Shown in pieces: positions 36,064 to 47,400 of a stretch of 64,000 bases of DNA. The position numbers and the translations under genes are program-made. The notes under the pieces were generated by a model that worked only from the letters and a program-made list of their open reading frames with translations, was not told where the DNA came from and searched no databases. The DNA is taken from positions 961,765-1,025,764 of the forward strand of contig CAJNDS010000291.1 in assembly GCA_905221605.1 (NCBI GenBank). Direction: 5' to 3'. Positions within the stretch are counted from its first letter, which is position 1, and each line of letters starts with the position of its first letter. The DNA is from Symbiodinium natans. Taxonomy: Eukaryota; Sar; Dinophyceae; Suessiales; Symbiodiniaceae.

Positions 36064-36385
36064 TCTTTAACCAAATGCTTCAGTAACATTTTCATGTTCA
36101 CAGGTCTTGGGCTCTACTGAGTAAGATGAGGACATCTTGGATGATCTTTCAGGGGGGGGGGGGTGGTTCAGAGGTCCTGGGGCCAAACCCCCCCAACCCC
36201 CCCCCCCCCTCCCTCCATCCTGCTTATAAGCAACCCCAGTGCTTACAAGCAACCCAGCTGCTTATAAACAAGACACACACTTAAAAAAAAACTTACACCG
36301 CACTCTCAGCATATAGGAGAATGATATAGGAAATCATATCCTACACATACATAAGGACGAAGACCGTGACTTAAAAAAGAAAAAG

Positions 36386-36542
36386 ATAACTTAAGCTAAG
36401 AAATTAAAATAGAGATATGTTAAACCCCCACCCTCTGGCTGAAAAGAAAAAACAACTCAAGCTAATAGATTAAAGTATAGATATGTTAAACCCCCACCCT
36501 CTGGAGGTAGATTCTCCAGGGGGGGGGGTACCATATGTATAT
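36386..36542. repeat. direct repeats ending CCCCCACCCTCTGG
   Basis: Two imperfect copies of about 55-60 bp (…GATATGTTAAACCCCCACCC) end near 36440 and 36503. They lie just inside the right flank of the transposon. Confidence 0.75.
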
Positions 36543-36573
36543 GTGTATACATATATATATATACACATAGACA

Positions 36574-36868
36574 TACGCTATAGTATCTGTAAGAGTTACA
36601 ATGTTTCTAAACCCTAATTTCTAAACCCTAAACCCTAGACCCTAATTTCTAAACCCTCCCTAAACGCTAACCCTAAACCCTACACCTTACACCCTACACC
36701 CTGCACCGACAAAGAACTCTTAAAGATACTTTACCCATATACGCTATAGTATCTTTATGAGTTCCAATGTTTCTAAGCCCTAAACCCTAAACCCGACATC
36801 CTACACCCTCCGCCCTACACCCTACACCCTACACCCTACACCGACAAAGAACTCTTACAGATACTATA
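36574..36868. repeat. telomere-like CCCTAAA words inside inverted repeats
   Basis: TATAGTATCTGTAAGAGTT at about 36580 is matched by its exact reverse complement at about 36848. A diverged pair, AACTCTTAAAGATACTTTA and TATAGTATCTTTATGAGTT, sits in the middle. The spacers are CCCTAAAC and CCCTACAC words, like decayed telomere repeat. Confidence 0.75.
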
Positions 36869-37130
36869 CCCATATATATATATATGTATATATGATATGC
36901 GGTTGCGCCCCCGCGCCCCCCCCCCCCCCCTTCCCTCCCTGCCTCTCCGCACCCCCTCCCCCATGCCCCCTCTCCCCCTTCCCCCGACCCCCTCCCACTC
37001 CTCCCCTCCCCCCTCCCCAAAATGGGCTGCGGGAACGCACAGCGCGAGACCATTTCTGACAACCCCCCACACCACGGGGGGAGCGCGGGGCTAGGCCCTA
37101 AACCTTAAACCCCCCCCCCCCCCCTAGGCC
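36869..37130. repeat. TA run, C-rich tract and C homopolymer
   Basis: TA repeats at about 36874-36895, C-rich low complexity at 36905-37020 and a C run at about 37110-37124. Confidence 0.85.
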
Positions 37131-39836
37131 TTGCCTCTTTATTAAACTAGCCCTAAAATGCAAGCCTGTCGTGCGCGGTTTCGGTTTCTTTTCGTGGTTT
37201 CTCTCCCGCGCTGTTGTGGATGCACTTATTTCTTCTTGTTGTGGCTTCACACCTGTCTCGCAAGTTCTCTTCCGAAGCAGTAGTCACAAGTGCTGCGCAT
37301 CGTGCGAGCATTCGTGCGAGCTGCGAACCGCCCGCTAGCCTCAATCATTGGGGCCACACCTTCACACAAGCAACATCAAGCAACCTTCTGGCTTTGGCTT
37401 TGGAACATGGTTCGCCACAAAGTCATTCCAGCAATCTGCAATGTTTATCATCACTCGGGCTCTCGCGCAACCAGTCGTCCCCTTTGCAGTTTCTCATTCT
37501 GAGTCCAAGGAAGCCTCAAGCCCGGAGCGCCCAGAAGTAATGTCACGCAAGCCCACAGAAATCACACCAGCGATGGTTCTCTGTCTGCCGCGACGATCTT
37601 CGGCACAAACGAAGATCCACTAAGTTTCAGACTGAGCTTGCTCCGATTTGCTGATCGAGGATGCCAGCAGAGCAATGAGCACTGGAAAGTTTCATGAAGA
37701 CGCAGTCCCAAGCACCAGCCCAAGGCACACCAGTTGAGGTCTCAATGCATCGGAATGTTGGCAGCGAGGCTTGCATGGATTCTCATCGGAGCAAGTTGGG
37801 GACGTCATGCGCGATCGCCTCGGCGTTCGCAAGCGCAAGTGAAGACAATAGGATGGATTTGCCGATGACTTACAAAGAGTTGACTCTTAGATTGGCGTTC
37901 CTTCTATCGTCAGCACGAACAGTATCGATTCGTGGGTGTCGGGCTTATGGAGCTGTGTTGGCTGTTCTGCTGAGCTTCAAATCTCGGACAATTTGTTCAT
38001 CTTTGTTCCAAGGCTTTGTTGAAGGCCCGTACTATTCGGAGGACCGGCTGTGCTGACATGTGCTGACTGCCAAGCCTCGAGATGTTGTGGCTTCCTTTCT
38101 TCTGCAGCTAAATGCAGCTAGTATACTTTTTGCACATCAAGAGAGCATTTTGAAACGACTGGTGCTTCCTGCATCCTCATCATTCGAGACAGAAGGCGCA
38201 ACTTGTGTTTCCAGACTGCAGTCTTGCTGCAGTGCTGTTGGTCCATATTGCGCACAAAGTCAGCATGGTAAAGTCAATCGTCAATGCCTCATCGAAGGCT
38301 GCATCAAGACATGAACAACATTTGTGAAATTGCTGCTGTGATTCTAGAATGCTGGGGCAAGAGATGGCAAGAGCGTCTGTGGGTACATCCTAGCACGTCC
38401 TTGTGAGGACGGCACCCCGCTGCCGGCAATTGTGAATTTGGAGGCCGAATGGAATTCCACAGTTGCAGTCTGCATGGTAAGATTTGATGAATGCAGGCTG
38501 CCCAGTCCCAAGTCGAGAGGGCACAAAAGGCCAACCGCACCTGAATTGAGCGCTACTTGTGCTGCTGAGCGTATCTCTTGGCGTTTTTGGGTCGAGTACA
38601 GCAGCAGCGCATTCATACGCTTCATCCAAGTTTTGCATGTTTCGTATGCCTTACCCTCCGACTTTGCATGGAGGACGCCCCACCTGCGTAGTTCGTCAAG
38701 CACTGCTGTTGCATGCTGATACGCCAACCCACCCTGGGAAGAAGGAGCGGTGGAGGCTAAAGATAGGTTGGAGCTTGCCATCCGGACCTGTGGGGAGTCT
38801 GGGGCCTGTGTGAAACCTTCCTCTCCTTATGTGGAACGCGACCGTGTCTTGGAGATGGCTCTGCGAATGCCTATCCGGGCCTGCGTCTGTTGCAAACATC
38901 TAGCCAGAAAGCAAGCAAGCAAGAAATGGAGAGCCAAGATATGCCGAAAGAGGAATAAGACGAATCACTTCTGCTTGAGACTCATTGTTGTGAACTCGAC
39001 ACATGCCACGAGGCTCTCACTTGGTGAAGCCGTTTTTGCCAGGCAATGACAGAAGCGAAGCAGCGCTTTAAGGCCTTCCGCGCTGAGCTATAAGATCTTG
39101 CAAATAGATCTTGCAAATTGATCTCTTGCCTTAGTACATCTTAGTACCCTTAATGCCGCTCCACCACAGGATGCATCATGTACTGCCACTGCGTCGCCTT
39201 GATCAATCGTGAGTCTGCAGCCAGCGAATGCGGATCAGATGATAGCTGAGCAGCGAGCGATCTAGAACTCAAGGCAAGCCACACGCTGCAAACAGCGGCA
39301 ACAATGAATGACACTTCGGCCCGGGCTTGCAAAACTCCACCTTCAACTCTTAAAGGCACATGAAAATCCTAGACCCCACAAACAACAAACTAAAAACAAT
39401 CCAGAACCGATCATCGAAGCTGCTGCGCAGGCTTGCAACTCGAAGACAAAGCAGGTGCGGCTTGCAAAGCAAGAGTTTGTAAGCCCCACACTAGTAGAAA
39501 GTAGCCACGCTGTCGCCCGCAAGGAGGAGCCACACATGGAACTTTGGTGTGACGCTGGATATCACGGAGAAGGTGCGCTGTCGGTGTGTTTCTGCCTCTG
39601 CCACGTCACGTGGTCAAGTTGGAGCTCCTAACATTTCACAGCAGGAACTCTCCCGGTCTACGTCACGGCGTACAATCCTGAGTCCAAGAAGGTGCACTGC
39701 TCAAGCATCTTCCGCGTCCACAGCAGTGTGCAACTTGAGGAATGAAGGCTGGCTTCTCGCTCTTGCAAGTATATTTTATTCGTATTAGGAGCACATCCGC
39801 AGAAGGCTCAGCTTCAGATGCTTCAGTACCCTCAGC
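37131..39836. other. no confident gene
   Basis: Several frames look weakly coding but carry no family signature. Examples are minus at about 38345-38780 with WMKRMNALLLYSTQKRQEIR, and plus at about 37500-37620 with SESKEASSPERPEVMSRKP. Confidence 0.35.
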
Positions 39837-40424
39837 TCAACTTAACTTGACAACACTGCTTTGCTTCCCCAGAAGAAGCATGGCAAAATAAATGTCGCTT
39901 AGCAAGGTTCGGTTCCGTGTCAGCGTTGGTATTCCGGCTTGCGTTTGGCTTGTTCGGTCTTGCTCTGAGAGTACCTTGAGCGCATGTCGAATCTTGATGT
40001 CATGCAGCCTTTCAGTGCCTTTCAGGAAGAGGCTTGGTGCGCCTGTGTCTCCCCATCCGAGCGAGATCTGGCACAAGCACCGCCAGCAGATGGTGACGCT
40101 GAGGCCATGTCGTGTGCTGGCCTTGATCACGAAAATCTGGGCAGGACGCCAGCAGAGCGGTAAGCTGGTAAGCTTCAGGTAAGCTTCAGAGCATGTTTGT
40201 GCTTGCAGAAATCGTGAGACTTGTGGAGCCGGAAGCCACAAGGAGTCAGGATCCAAGGTAACAAGCTTCCGCAACCTACTACATGAGGTGGAGGGAAATA
40301 GAGAAGCGAACCGATGCGCGTGTCGGGGGGGCCAGCCCCAGGCGTGTCGTTGCAGGCCTGGAATGGCCAGAGGGACGGTGCTCGGCGCTTCGTTAGTGCT
40401 CGGCACCTGCACAAGTCTCGGCAA
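39837..40424 (-). CDS. hypothetical minus-strand ORF, 195 aa
   Basis: The C-terminal half (SLFLKGTERLHDIKIRHALK, then IPTLTRNRTLLSDIYFAMLL) has normal protein composition and ends with TGA at 39837. The N-terminal half is Pro/Arg-rich and less convincing. It could be the last exon of a gene lying to the right. No domain is recognised. Confidence 0.3.
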   Translation of the reverse strand: MPRLVQVPSTNEAPSTVPLAIPGLQRHAWGWPPRHAHRFASLFPSTSCSRLRKLVTLDPDSLWLPAPQVSRFLQAQTCSEAYLKLTSLPLCWRPAQIFVIKASTRHGLSVTICWRCLCQISLGWGDTGAPSLFLKGTERLHDIKIRHALKVLSEQDRTSQTQAGIPTLTRNRTLLSDIYFAMLLLGKQSSVVKLS

Positions 40425-41560
40425 GTCCGCCCAGAAGATTCAAACATGACTATCACAGCCTGACGTCTGATGGGGCGTGCTGTAACCATGCTGGCTGTTC
40501 TGGCATGCTCTGGCTCGGAACTTCCCCCCTCGAAAAAAAGACACCAGCTCGACCTCCTCCGTCCCACGACCCCGACCCCCGCACCTTTCACCCATTAAGA
40601 GCCCGAACCTCCCCCCTTCCTCGCAAAAGATGTGCCCGAACCCGACCCCCACCCCGCCCTACGTATAGACTCCCACAGAGACTCAAGCCCCGAACCTGAA
40701 CCCGAACCCGAACCTCCACCCTTTCGAAAAGACACTTAGCAACTCCACTCGAAACCTGAATCCAAACCCGGACCCTGCACCCGAACCCTGCTTCAGCCTT
40801 CCCCCCACAAAAAAAAGGCATCCCCACCCCAAACCTCACGCCCAACGCCAGGCCCCTTAGAGAACTGCTCCAGAACCCCTCCCAGAGCCTTTCGAGATTT
40901 AGGCATTGGGGCTGAGGGTTTAGGGTTTGAGGTGTTTAGGACTGGGCTTTGGGGTTTAGAGTTTGGGGTGTAGGGTTGTTCTGGGGTCAATAAGTGCTTG
41001 CGGTTTGGGTTTAAGGTTCTCGGGCAGGTTTTCGGCTGAGGGCTTACTGCCTCGGGCTTAGGGTCTTTGTGAAGGCTTAGGCCAGGATAATTCGGGGTTC
41101 GGGCCATAGTGTTTAGGGCTTTCAGGGTGTAGGGATTACAGGGTTGATGGCGATTGGGGTTCAGGGTTTTTCGGGGTTGGCGTTTTCAGGGTCGAGGGCG
41201 CTTTTAGGGCTTGCATGGCTTTTAGAGGTTCTTGGGTTTAGGTTGAAGGGTTTCGGGTTGTAAGTTGTAGGGTTGCAGGTTTGTAGGCTTTGGGCTCAGG
41301 GTTTAGATCTGCGAGGATTCATGGGGGGTTTGAGGGTTTGGGGCCGTTGGGGTTTAGGGGTTTCGAGGCTTGCGGGCGTTTAGGGTTTTGAGGTTTCTTC
41401 TACTGCCGGGGTGAAGTCGTGCCAAGGCCATGTGCCGCAGGGTTTGGGCTTGCTTCCCCATATCCTCAACAGGTCTTATATTTCACCATACCCTGATTTT
41501 TGCGGTCTGAGAGTACTGTGCACATTGACATGGTTTTGGGACATTTGGGGATCGTAGTTT
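40425..41560. repeat. decayed telomere-like sequence (AACCC, then AGGGTTT words)
   Basis: CCCGAACC and CCCGACCC words fill about 40560-40800. AGGGTTTAGG, GGGTTTGG and TTTCGGG words follow from about 40915 to 41400. The orientation of the G-rich strand changes near 40900. No gene is seen. Confidence 0.7.
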
Positions 41561-41778
41561 TTGCTGTAATGTTGTATCCTGATTAGTGTGCTCCCCCGGA
41601 ATTGTGGAAAAAAACCCAAAAATTATTCAGGGGGATCTATTTGAGGAGGACCCCCGGAATTGTGAAAAAAAATCGGGCGATGCAAAATTTCGGCGAGGCT
41701 GTCGAATGGTGTTGTCGTCCATAAATCGCTTCTGAACCGAGCCTGAGAGACCAAAGATCAAAAGTTTAAAGACTGAAA

Positions 41779-42207
41779 CCTTGAGGCCTGAGGTTGTCGG
41801 GCCCTGAAATCTTCAGTCTCCAGGCCGGGCCCAGGGCTAAGATTTCCTTATTAAATTCTTTTGTACCGAGGCCGGGCAATCAAATTTCAAAGGGGGTAGT
41901 CCAGCAGCTGCCCGGATGCCGTATAATATAAAAGTTTGCTCCCCCGGAATTATATTTTTTTTTGCGGGCTAGTTGGGTTTGGATCCAGAGGCCTAAGGGC
42001 TGAGGTTTCCTAAACCTTGAGGCCTGAGGTTGTCGGGCCCTGAAATCTTCAGCCTCCAGGCCAGACCCAAAACTAAGATTTCCTTATAAAATTCTTTTGT
42101 ACCGAGGCCGGGCAATCAAATTTCAAAGGGGGTAGTCCAGCAGCTGCCCGGATGCCGTATAATATAAAAAGTTTGCTCCCCCGGAATTATATTTTTTTTT
42201 GCGGGCT
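41779..42207. repeat. tandem duplication of a ~192-bp unit
   Basis: Copy 1 (41779-41970) and copy 2 (42015-42207) are nearly identical, from CCTTGAGGCCTGAGGTTGTC to the TTTGCGGGCT that follows a T run. They are offset by 236 bp. The motif CCCCCGGAATT, present in both, also occurs twice just before (about 41594 and 41651). Confidence 0.9.
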
Positions 42208-42221
42208 GGCTTGGTTGGGAT

Positions 42222-42421
42222 AGATGGATCCCCTTTAAATTCATATAAACTCATCCCTCTTAAAATCGTATGGATCCCTCTTAATTTCATATAGTCTCAC
42301 CCCGTTTAGAATCATATGGATCCCTTTTACACTCATACGAGCTCATCCCTTTTAAAATCATATGGATCATATGGATCCCTTTTAAATTCATATAAACTCA
42401 TCCCTTTTAAAATCATATAAA
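42222..42421. repeat. ~46-bp tandem repeat (GGATCCCTTTTAAATTCAT...)
   Basis: Four imperfect copies of GGATCCCTTTTAAATTCATA followed by TAAACTCATCCCTTTTAAAA. It is followed by C runs and a G run up to about 42511. AT-rich, no gene. Confidence 0.85.
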
Positions 42422-42511
42422 ACCAGACCCCCCCCCCCCCCCAAATTGCCCCCCCCCCCCCCCCCCCTCTAAAGAGCGGGATCCTTTCGTTGAGGGGGGG
42501 GGGGGGGGGGC

Positions 42512-43074
42512 CACACTAATCAGCAGACAACATTACCCCCAAGCAGTCAGCACTCGATTCCTGCGAAGGGATATGGACTTACCATAAAAGTTCATGTTGT
42601 ATTTCGGTGCGTGCCCACTCAACCTGTGCAGTACGAAATTTGTGGGCCCTGCAGCCGCAAACGGAAAAACAATGAGCACAACTTGTGTGCAACATTTGCC
42701 GACTTCCTGCCGTGGCTTTCTGGATTACAGGTCAGCCTGTTAAAGAACAGTCTCCGTCGTACTGTTTGGGGCCCGGGACATACGGGAGGAATAATGCCGT
42801 GGCATCATGACAACCATCCCCAAACCGCCTTCCCAAGCCATGCAGTTTCGCTGCTCAAAACCGCTTGCAAATGCTGTCTTAAGGCTTCTCGACCCACTGT
42901 GCACAGCTCCGGCGGCATTTTGATAAAAAAGTGCGAATGCTCACAAAAGTCATAGTTTCGCTGTTGTTGGGCTGACATTACACCCCTTGGGGTGACTTCC
43001 TTCATCTGCCTTCCCATGCTGTGTGCCGCAGGGTTTGGGCTGACTTTACACCGAGTGGGTCGAGATAAACCTGG
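42512..43074. other. no gene recognised
   Basis: Short frames without motifs. Confidence 0.4.
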
Positions 43075-43345
43075 CGGGTGTAGGGTTTTGAGGGTTTAGG
43101 CTATTTGGGGTGTACGGGCTTTAGGCTTGTTAGGGTGCAGGGTTTTGGGGCTTATGGCTTTTTGAGTTTGGGGTTTAAGGGCTGAGGGCGTTTGAGGGTT
43201 TCCCGCGTTTTGGGCGCGGATTTCGGCGTGTTAGGGTTGAGGGATGTTAGGGCCTGTTAGGGCTTGGAGTTTTTCGGACCCGTGGCCGCCAAACCCGAAC
43301 CCGAACCTGAACCTGTTGTGGTTCGGGTTCGGGGGCAGGCCGGGC
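43075..43345. repeat. decayed telomere-like AGGGTTT sequence and a GAACCC/GGGTTC hairpin
   Basis: GGGTTTAGG, GGGTTTTGG and TTAGGGTTGAGG words up to about 43265. Then CCCGAACCCGAACCTGAACC pairs with GGTTCGGGTTCGGG. Confidence 0.7.
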
Positions 43346-44404
43346 CACTTACTGTCCCAGACAGTCCGAACCAACCAACCCACCGACCCGCAAGCAACCA
43401 ACTCCTGCATCTAAGCCTGGGAAGTTGGACAGTGATTGCGCGACAGGGTGCTTGCTAAATTATTTGTTCCTTCTGCAGGCGGCGAATTCGAAAGTCGAGC
43501 TGGTCTTCAGGCTCACAGCCACGAAGTTCGCGACCTGCATTATGAAACTTGTGCTGTTCGATGAGCTGCCTCGAAGCCTGCATGCAGATTCACAGATTAT
43601 CCGGAATGCGACGGCAAGTTTGCACCCCAGCTGCTTGCACCTTGTGCATCTTGCTTGTTTCACTAGCTGCCATAAATTCATTTGCAGAATCTGATGGAAT
43701 GAAATCCCAGTGTTGCGACAGACTACACGATGCCATCACCGGACATCGAACACGTTCGGTGCATCTGAGGCCACGCTGCTTACGGCCGAAGAGCGCTGGT
43801 CCTCCAACTCTGCCTGCACGGTGAAAAGCTTATCTTCTTCAGCAGTGACCTCGTGACTACCCACAGCAGAAGCCAAACATGCATCTAGTTTCATGCTGGT
43901 GGCATGAAAGCGCTTTGGAGTTTTTAGCTTGCCAGAGCTTCCCGAAAACAGCAAGTATTCTTCACAACACATTTGTTTCGGCTCAAGTGTTCTTCCCTTC
44001 ATCCGGGCTTTCGTATCCATGCAGACGAATGGACACTGCCAGTCCACATTTATGTCAGGACCTCCAGGACGCGGCAACAAACTAAAAGGTAAGTTACAGA
44101 ACAGGTAAAGTACGTCATAGTACGTTTACGCTCCTGGCATGAGTGCCACCTCATTCTCCTTTGCTTTGCTTTGCTTGCTTGGCTTGGCTTGGCTTGGCTT
44201 TGCTATGCTGTGATTGAAATCTTCTGTCTTTAGAAAGCTGCAACAGGACGGCTACCGATCCTGTCATTCAGCGCACAAGACGAACAAACATGGAAGAGGA
44301 TCGAGTTCGTTCTGTCACCCATCCAACCGGTTAATATCACATGCAAAGAGTGGCCGAGGTTTCTTGTCATGACCTCGCATCTCAACATCGGTCCGCTTTG
44401 ACAG
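43346..44404. other. 5' side of the MFS gene; no exon confirmed
   Basis: A minus frame at about 43736-44080 has an acidic, protein-like C-terminus (AEEDKLFTVQAELEDQRSSA). TTTGCTTTGC and TTGGCTTGGC repeats are at about 44158-44205. The first MFS exon may begin before 44405. Confidence 0.3.
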
Positions 44405-47400
44405 GCACTGTTCTGTGGATGTGCATCACTGCCTACCAGTTGATCTATTCGATGATAACGACAAGCTTTGCCCTCACAGTTCTACCAAGAGAAGCTGAAA
44501 GACTAAACAGCGCTGCTTGCCGGCACATCATGCTTCTGAGAAAGTACTTCCTGCGACAGTACTCAAGCTCGCATGTTCTGAAACATAACGGAATGTAAGG
44601 ATACTACTAAACTCGCAGAACCGCAGGAAGCTTCAAGCCTGTGGCTGGCCATCTACGTGATGATCTGCGGAGCGACGCAACTTATATGTGGGAAGCTTAT
44701 ATTGTCTCAGAGTTTCAGGAGGTGCCCTGCCAGATGCTGCCAGGTTCAGGTCGGCTGCAGGCATCTGCAGGCAGTGTAGGCTGCCTCTTGGAACCCTCTC
44801 AGGCCCGATAGCAGGCATGTGTTCCGATCGATTGTCCTCGCGCTGGGGCCGGCGACGCCCCATCCTTCTGGCTGGAAGTGTGGTGGCCAGCGGAGGCCTC
44901 TGAAGATCTCTGAAGCATCCCAAAAGGATCCCAAAGCAGAGTCGCCCTTGTGGGATCCGAGCCTCCATGTCCGAGACGAATCTCGTTTGGCAAGTGTCGC
45001 ACCCTTCTTCAATGCTCCTTCCGACAATCTCAACGTCCTCCAATAGCCTCCACCTGCCTTTGCCTGCAGGCTTCATGCTGGTCTACTTTGCAAGCCTGTT
45101 GTCGTGGCCGATCATGTTCATGGTTGGCTTGCTTGTGACAGAGATGGCTCTCAACGTGGCGTATGCTGCCCATGCTGCACTCCCTGCCGAAGCTTGCCTC
45201 AGAAGCATGTTGCAGAATGCTGCTAGGTCTGCTGGGTGCATCGTCGCGCTAGTTTCCTGACAAGTTCAGCGGCATGATTCAGCCGACTTGCTTGCTACGG
45301 TCTATGCTCCCCACCCTGCAGCATAGAAGGACCTCAGTACAGCCAGCACCAGAGATGTCGAGTCTACAGGCCCACTGCTGGAACAGAGTTCGTGTGATGG
45401 CATGCAGCGCTTGTATGTGACGTGCAAAGCGGAAGGCGCCCAGTTTCTGCCTTTCCAGGTTCATGTAGAGATGCTGAAGCCGGCATCGTCTCCGGCATCA
45501 TTGTAACTTGACGCATCGGAAAGCGAACTTGTGCACAACGAAAAACATGTTGAGGGTACAGCGTCGATTGTCGAACACCCAAGGCACTGCACTCTTTCCT
45601 TGGCGCCGTGCTGGCAATGGCTGTTATAGAGCTGCTGAGAGGCGAGTGGGGCTTGGCAAAGAGCACATATCCAAAAGAATGAGGCATGAACAACTCTAAC
45701 AGGATCAAAAAATCAACAACCTGTGTTTTGAAAAATGCACTTAGTTGCACTTGGAAGGTTGGATAGACGATGTAGACGCGCCCTGGGATGCCAGGTCAGC
45801 CGCTGCAAACGTTCTACATAATCTATGCAGCTGGAGTGGTCTTCTGCTCTTCGATTGTGTGCACGCTAGCGAAGGAGGCTGCTCGATGCAAAGTGAGCCG
45901 GTTTTTGGAGAATTTCTGTTTTTTTTCACGAACCTTGCACCTCAGAGAAGTCAGATTCCACACGCACTCGCAAGCCTGCAACCAAAACAGAGATTCGAGT
46001 TATGATGCAATGAACATGGCTCGCTGCAATATCCAAGGAACGTAGCAATCAAAGCTCGGCATTTCCAAGTGGAGGTTGATACTATTTGATGCTGAAGTTT
46101 GATGGGCTGTTATCAAACGCAGGTTCCCGAATAGCCATGCAGGTGAGATTCTGTCTGCCTACACGCTGGACTTACCCGCTGACCTTGATTTCTTCTGGGT
46201 TTGTACTGGCCGACTGCTCTTCTACACCAGCCAGGCTGAGCCTGGGTGGCACAGGGAATCACCGGGATCACCTAGTAGGCCTGCGCCGATTCAATGCCAC
46301 ACAGAACACTGACGGACGGCTTTAAAGCGGTTGCAAAGATTCTGAAGATGCATTACACGGCGCACATCAGAGCAGAAAACACTCACTAGCCAAGGTCATC
46401 GTCTTTATGGAGTACTTCATCCGCGACATGTTCGAGGCCATCGTTGAACGGGAATGTTGCGCTTGAAGCACATGTACATTCATGTACAGCGTGCGACAGA
46501 CGGTACTCATTGCCCAGCAAGGCTAAAGCCGAGGCAACGGTGATCTCGAGATTAATTACTTTGGCTGCCCAGCAAATACTTAGCGCGCTTGACTGACATG
46601 GGTGTTCGGTGCAGAACTGGCGCGAGCCGGAAGGTTCGCGCCGCCAGCTGCATGTTCAGTCTAACTTGATAGAAAAAGGAAGCCAATATCTTAAGCAGCA
46701 GCATATAAAGCAACAAGCAAACCAGATTCGCGTTGCTCTTAAGGTCCCTGTCTGTGGTTTCAAGCATGTATAAGACAGTCGGACAGCCGGCCAGCGACAG
46801 ATACGGCAAAACCTCTGTGGAAGGAAACCACGCTTCTGCGAAAGTTTTGTCATCATCGACAGATTTGTTGGTACTAGAGAACAGGCTCGTTCCACGCCTC
46901 GAGTTGTATGCCCGAGAGTAAGAAAGTCTCTTGATAAGATCCGCGAAGGTCGCCGCAACAGCACGAAAGAGACAGTTGCCTCACTCACGCCATTCCTGGC
47001 TGGAATAGTACGGTAGTACTAGTTCGGGAAAGGTATAACACAAGCGGAGAAATTGTAGAATACCAGATCGGGACGTTCCATTCCAGACGTGTCCACGAAG
47101 GGCAGCTCGACAGTTCCGCGGAAACCAAATCTGGATGAAGGAACTTTCGTTGACTAGCTCCAGATATCAAACCTCATATCAAAAGACTTCAGTAACAGTC
47201 TGTCAGCACTTCGTTAATGGACTGTCTCGATAGGTCAGAGGGCTCGGAAGTGCTCATCCTCTCATATGTTTCATAGCTCTAAAATCCCCCAAGTAGTTTT
47301 GAAGGGCGCAGCGAGTTGAAGACGTAAGTGCGGGTGAAGAAGAGGTTTCACATCTTCAGGCAGGTTCGGGCTCAGTCTCGTACAGTGCGCCAAGCAGTGA

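Larger units (their letters stand above)
34330..36580 (-). mobile_element. IS1595/ISXO2-like DNA transposon with inverted flanks
   Basis: Two transposase-related frames lie between flanks that are inverted copies of each other. The left flank (34336-34408) reads TATGTCTATGTGTATA, a TA run, a C run and AATCTACC. The reverse complement of the right flank (about 36505-36575) reads the same items in the same order. The arms are about 75 bp, imperfect, and hold microsatellite and homopolymer parts, so their true ends and any target duplication are not certain. Confidence 0.6.
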
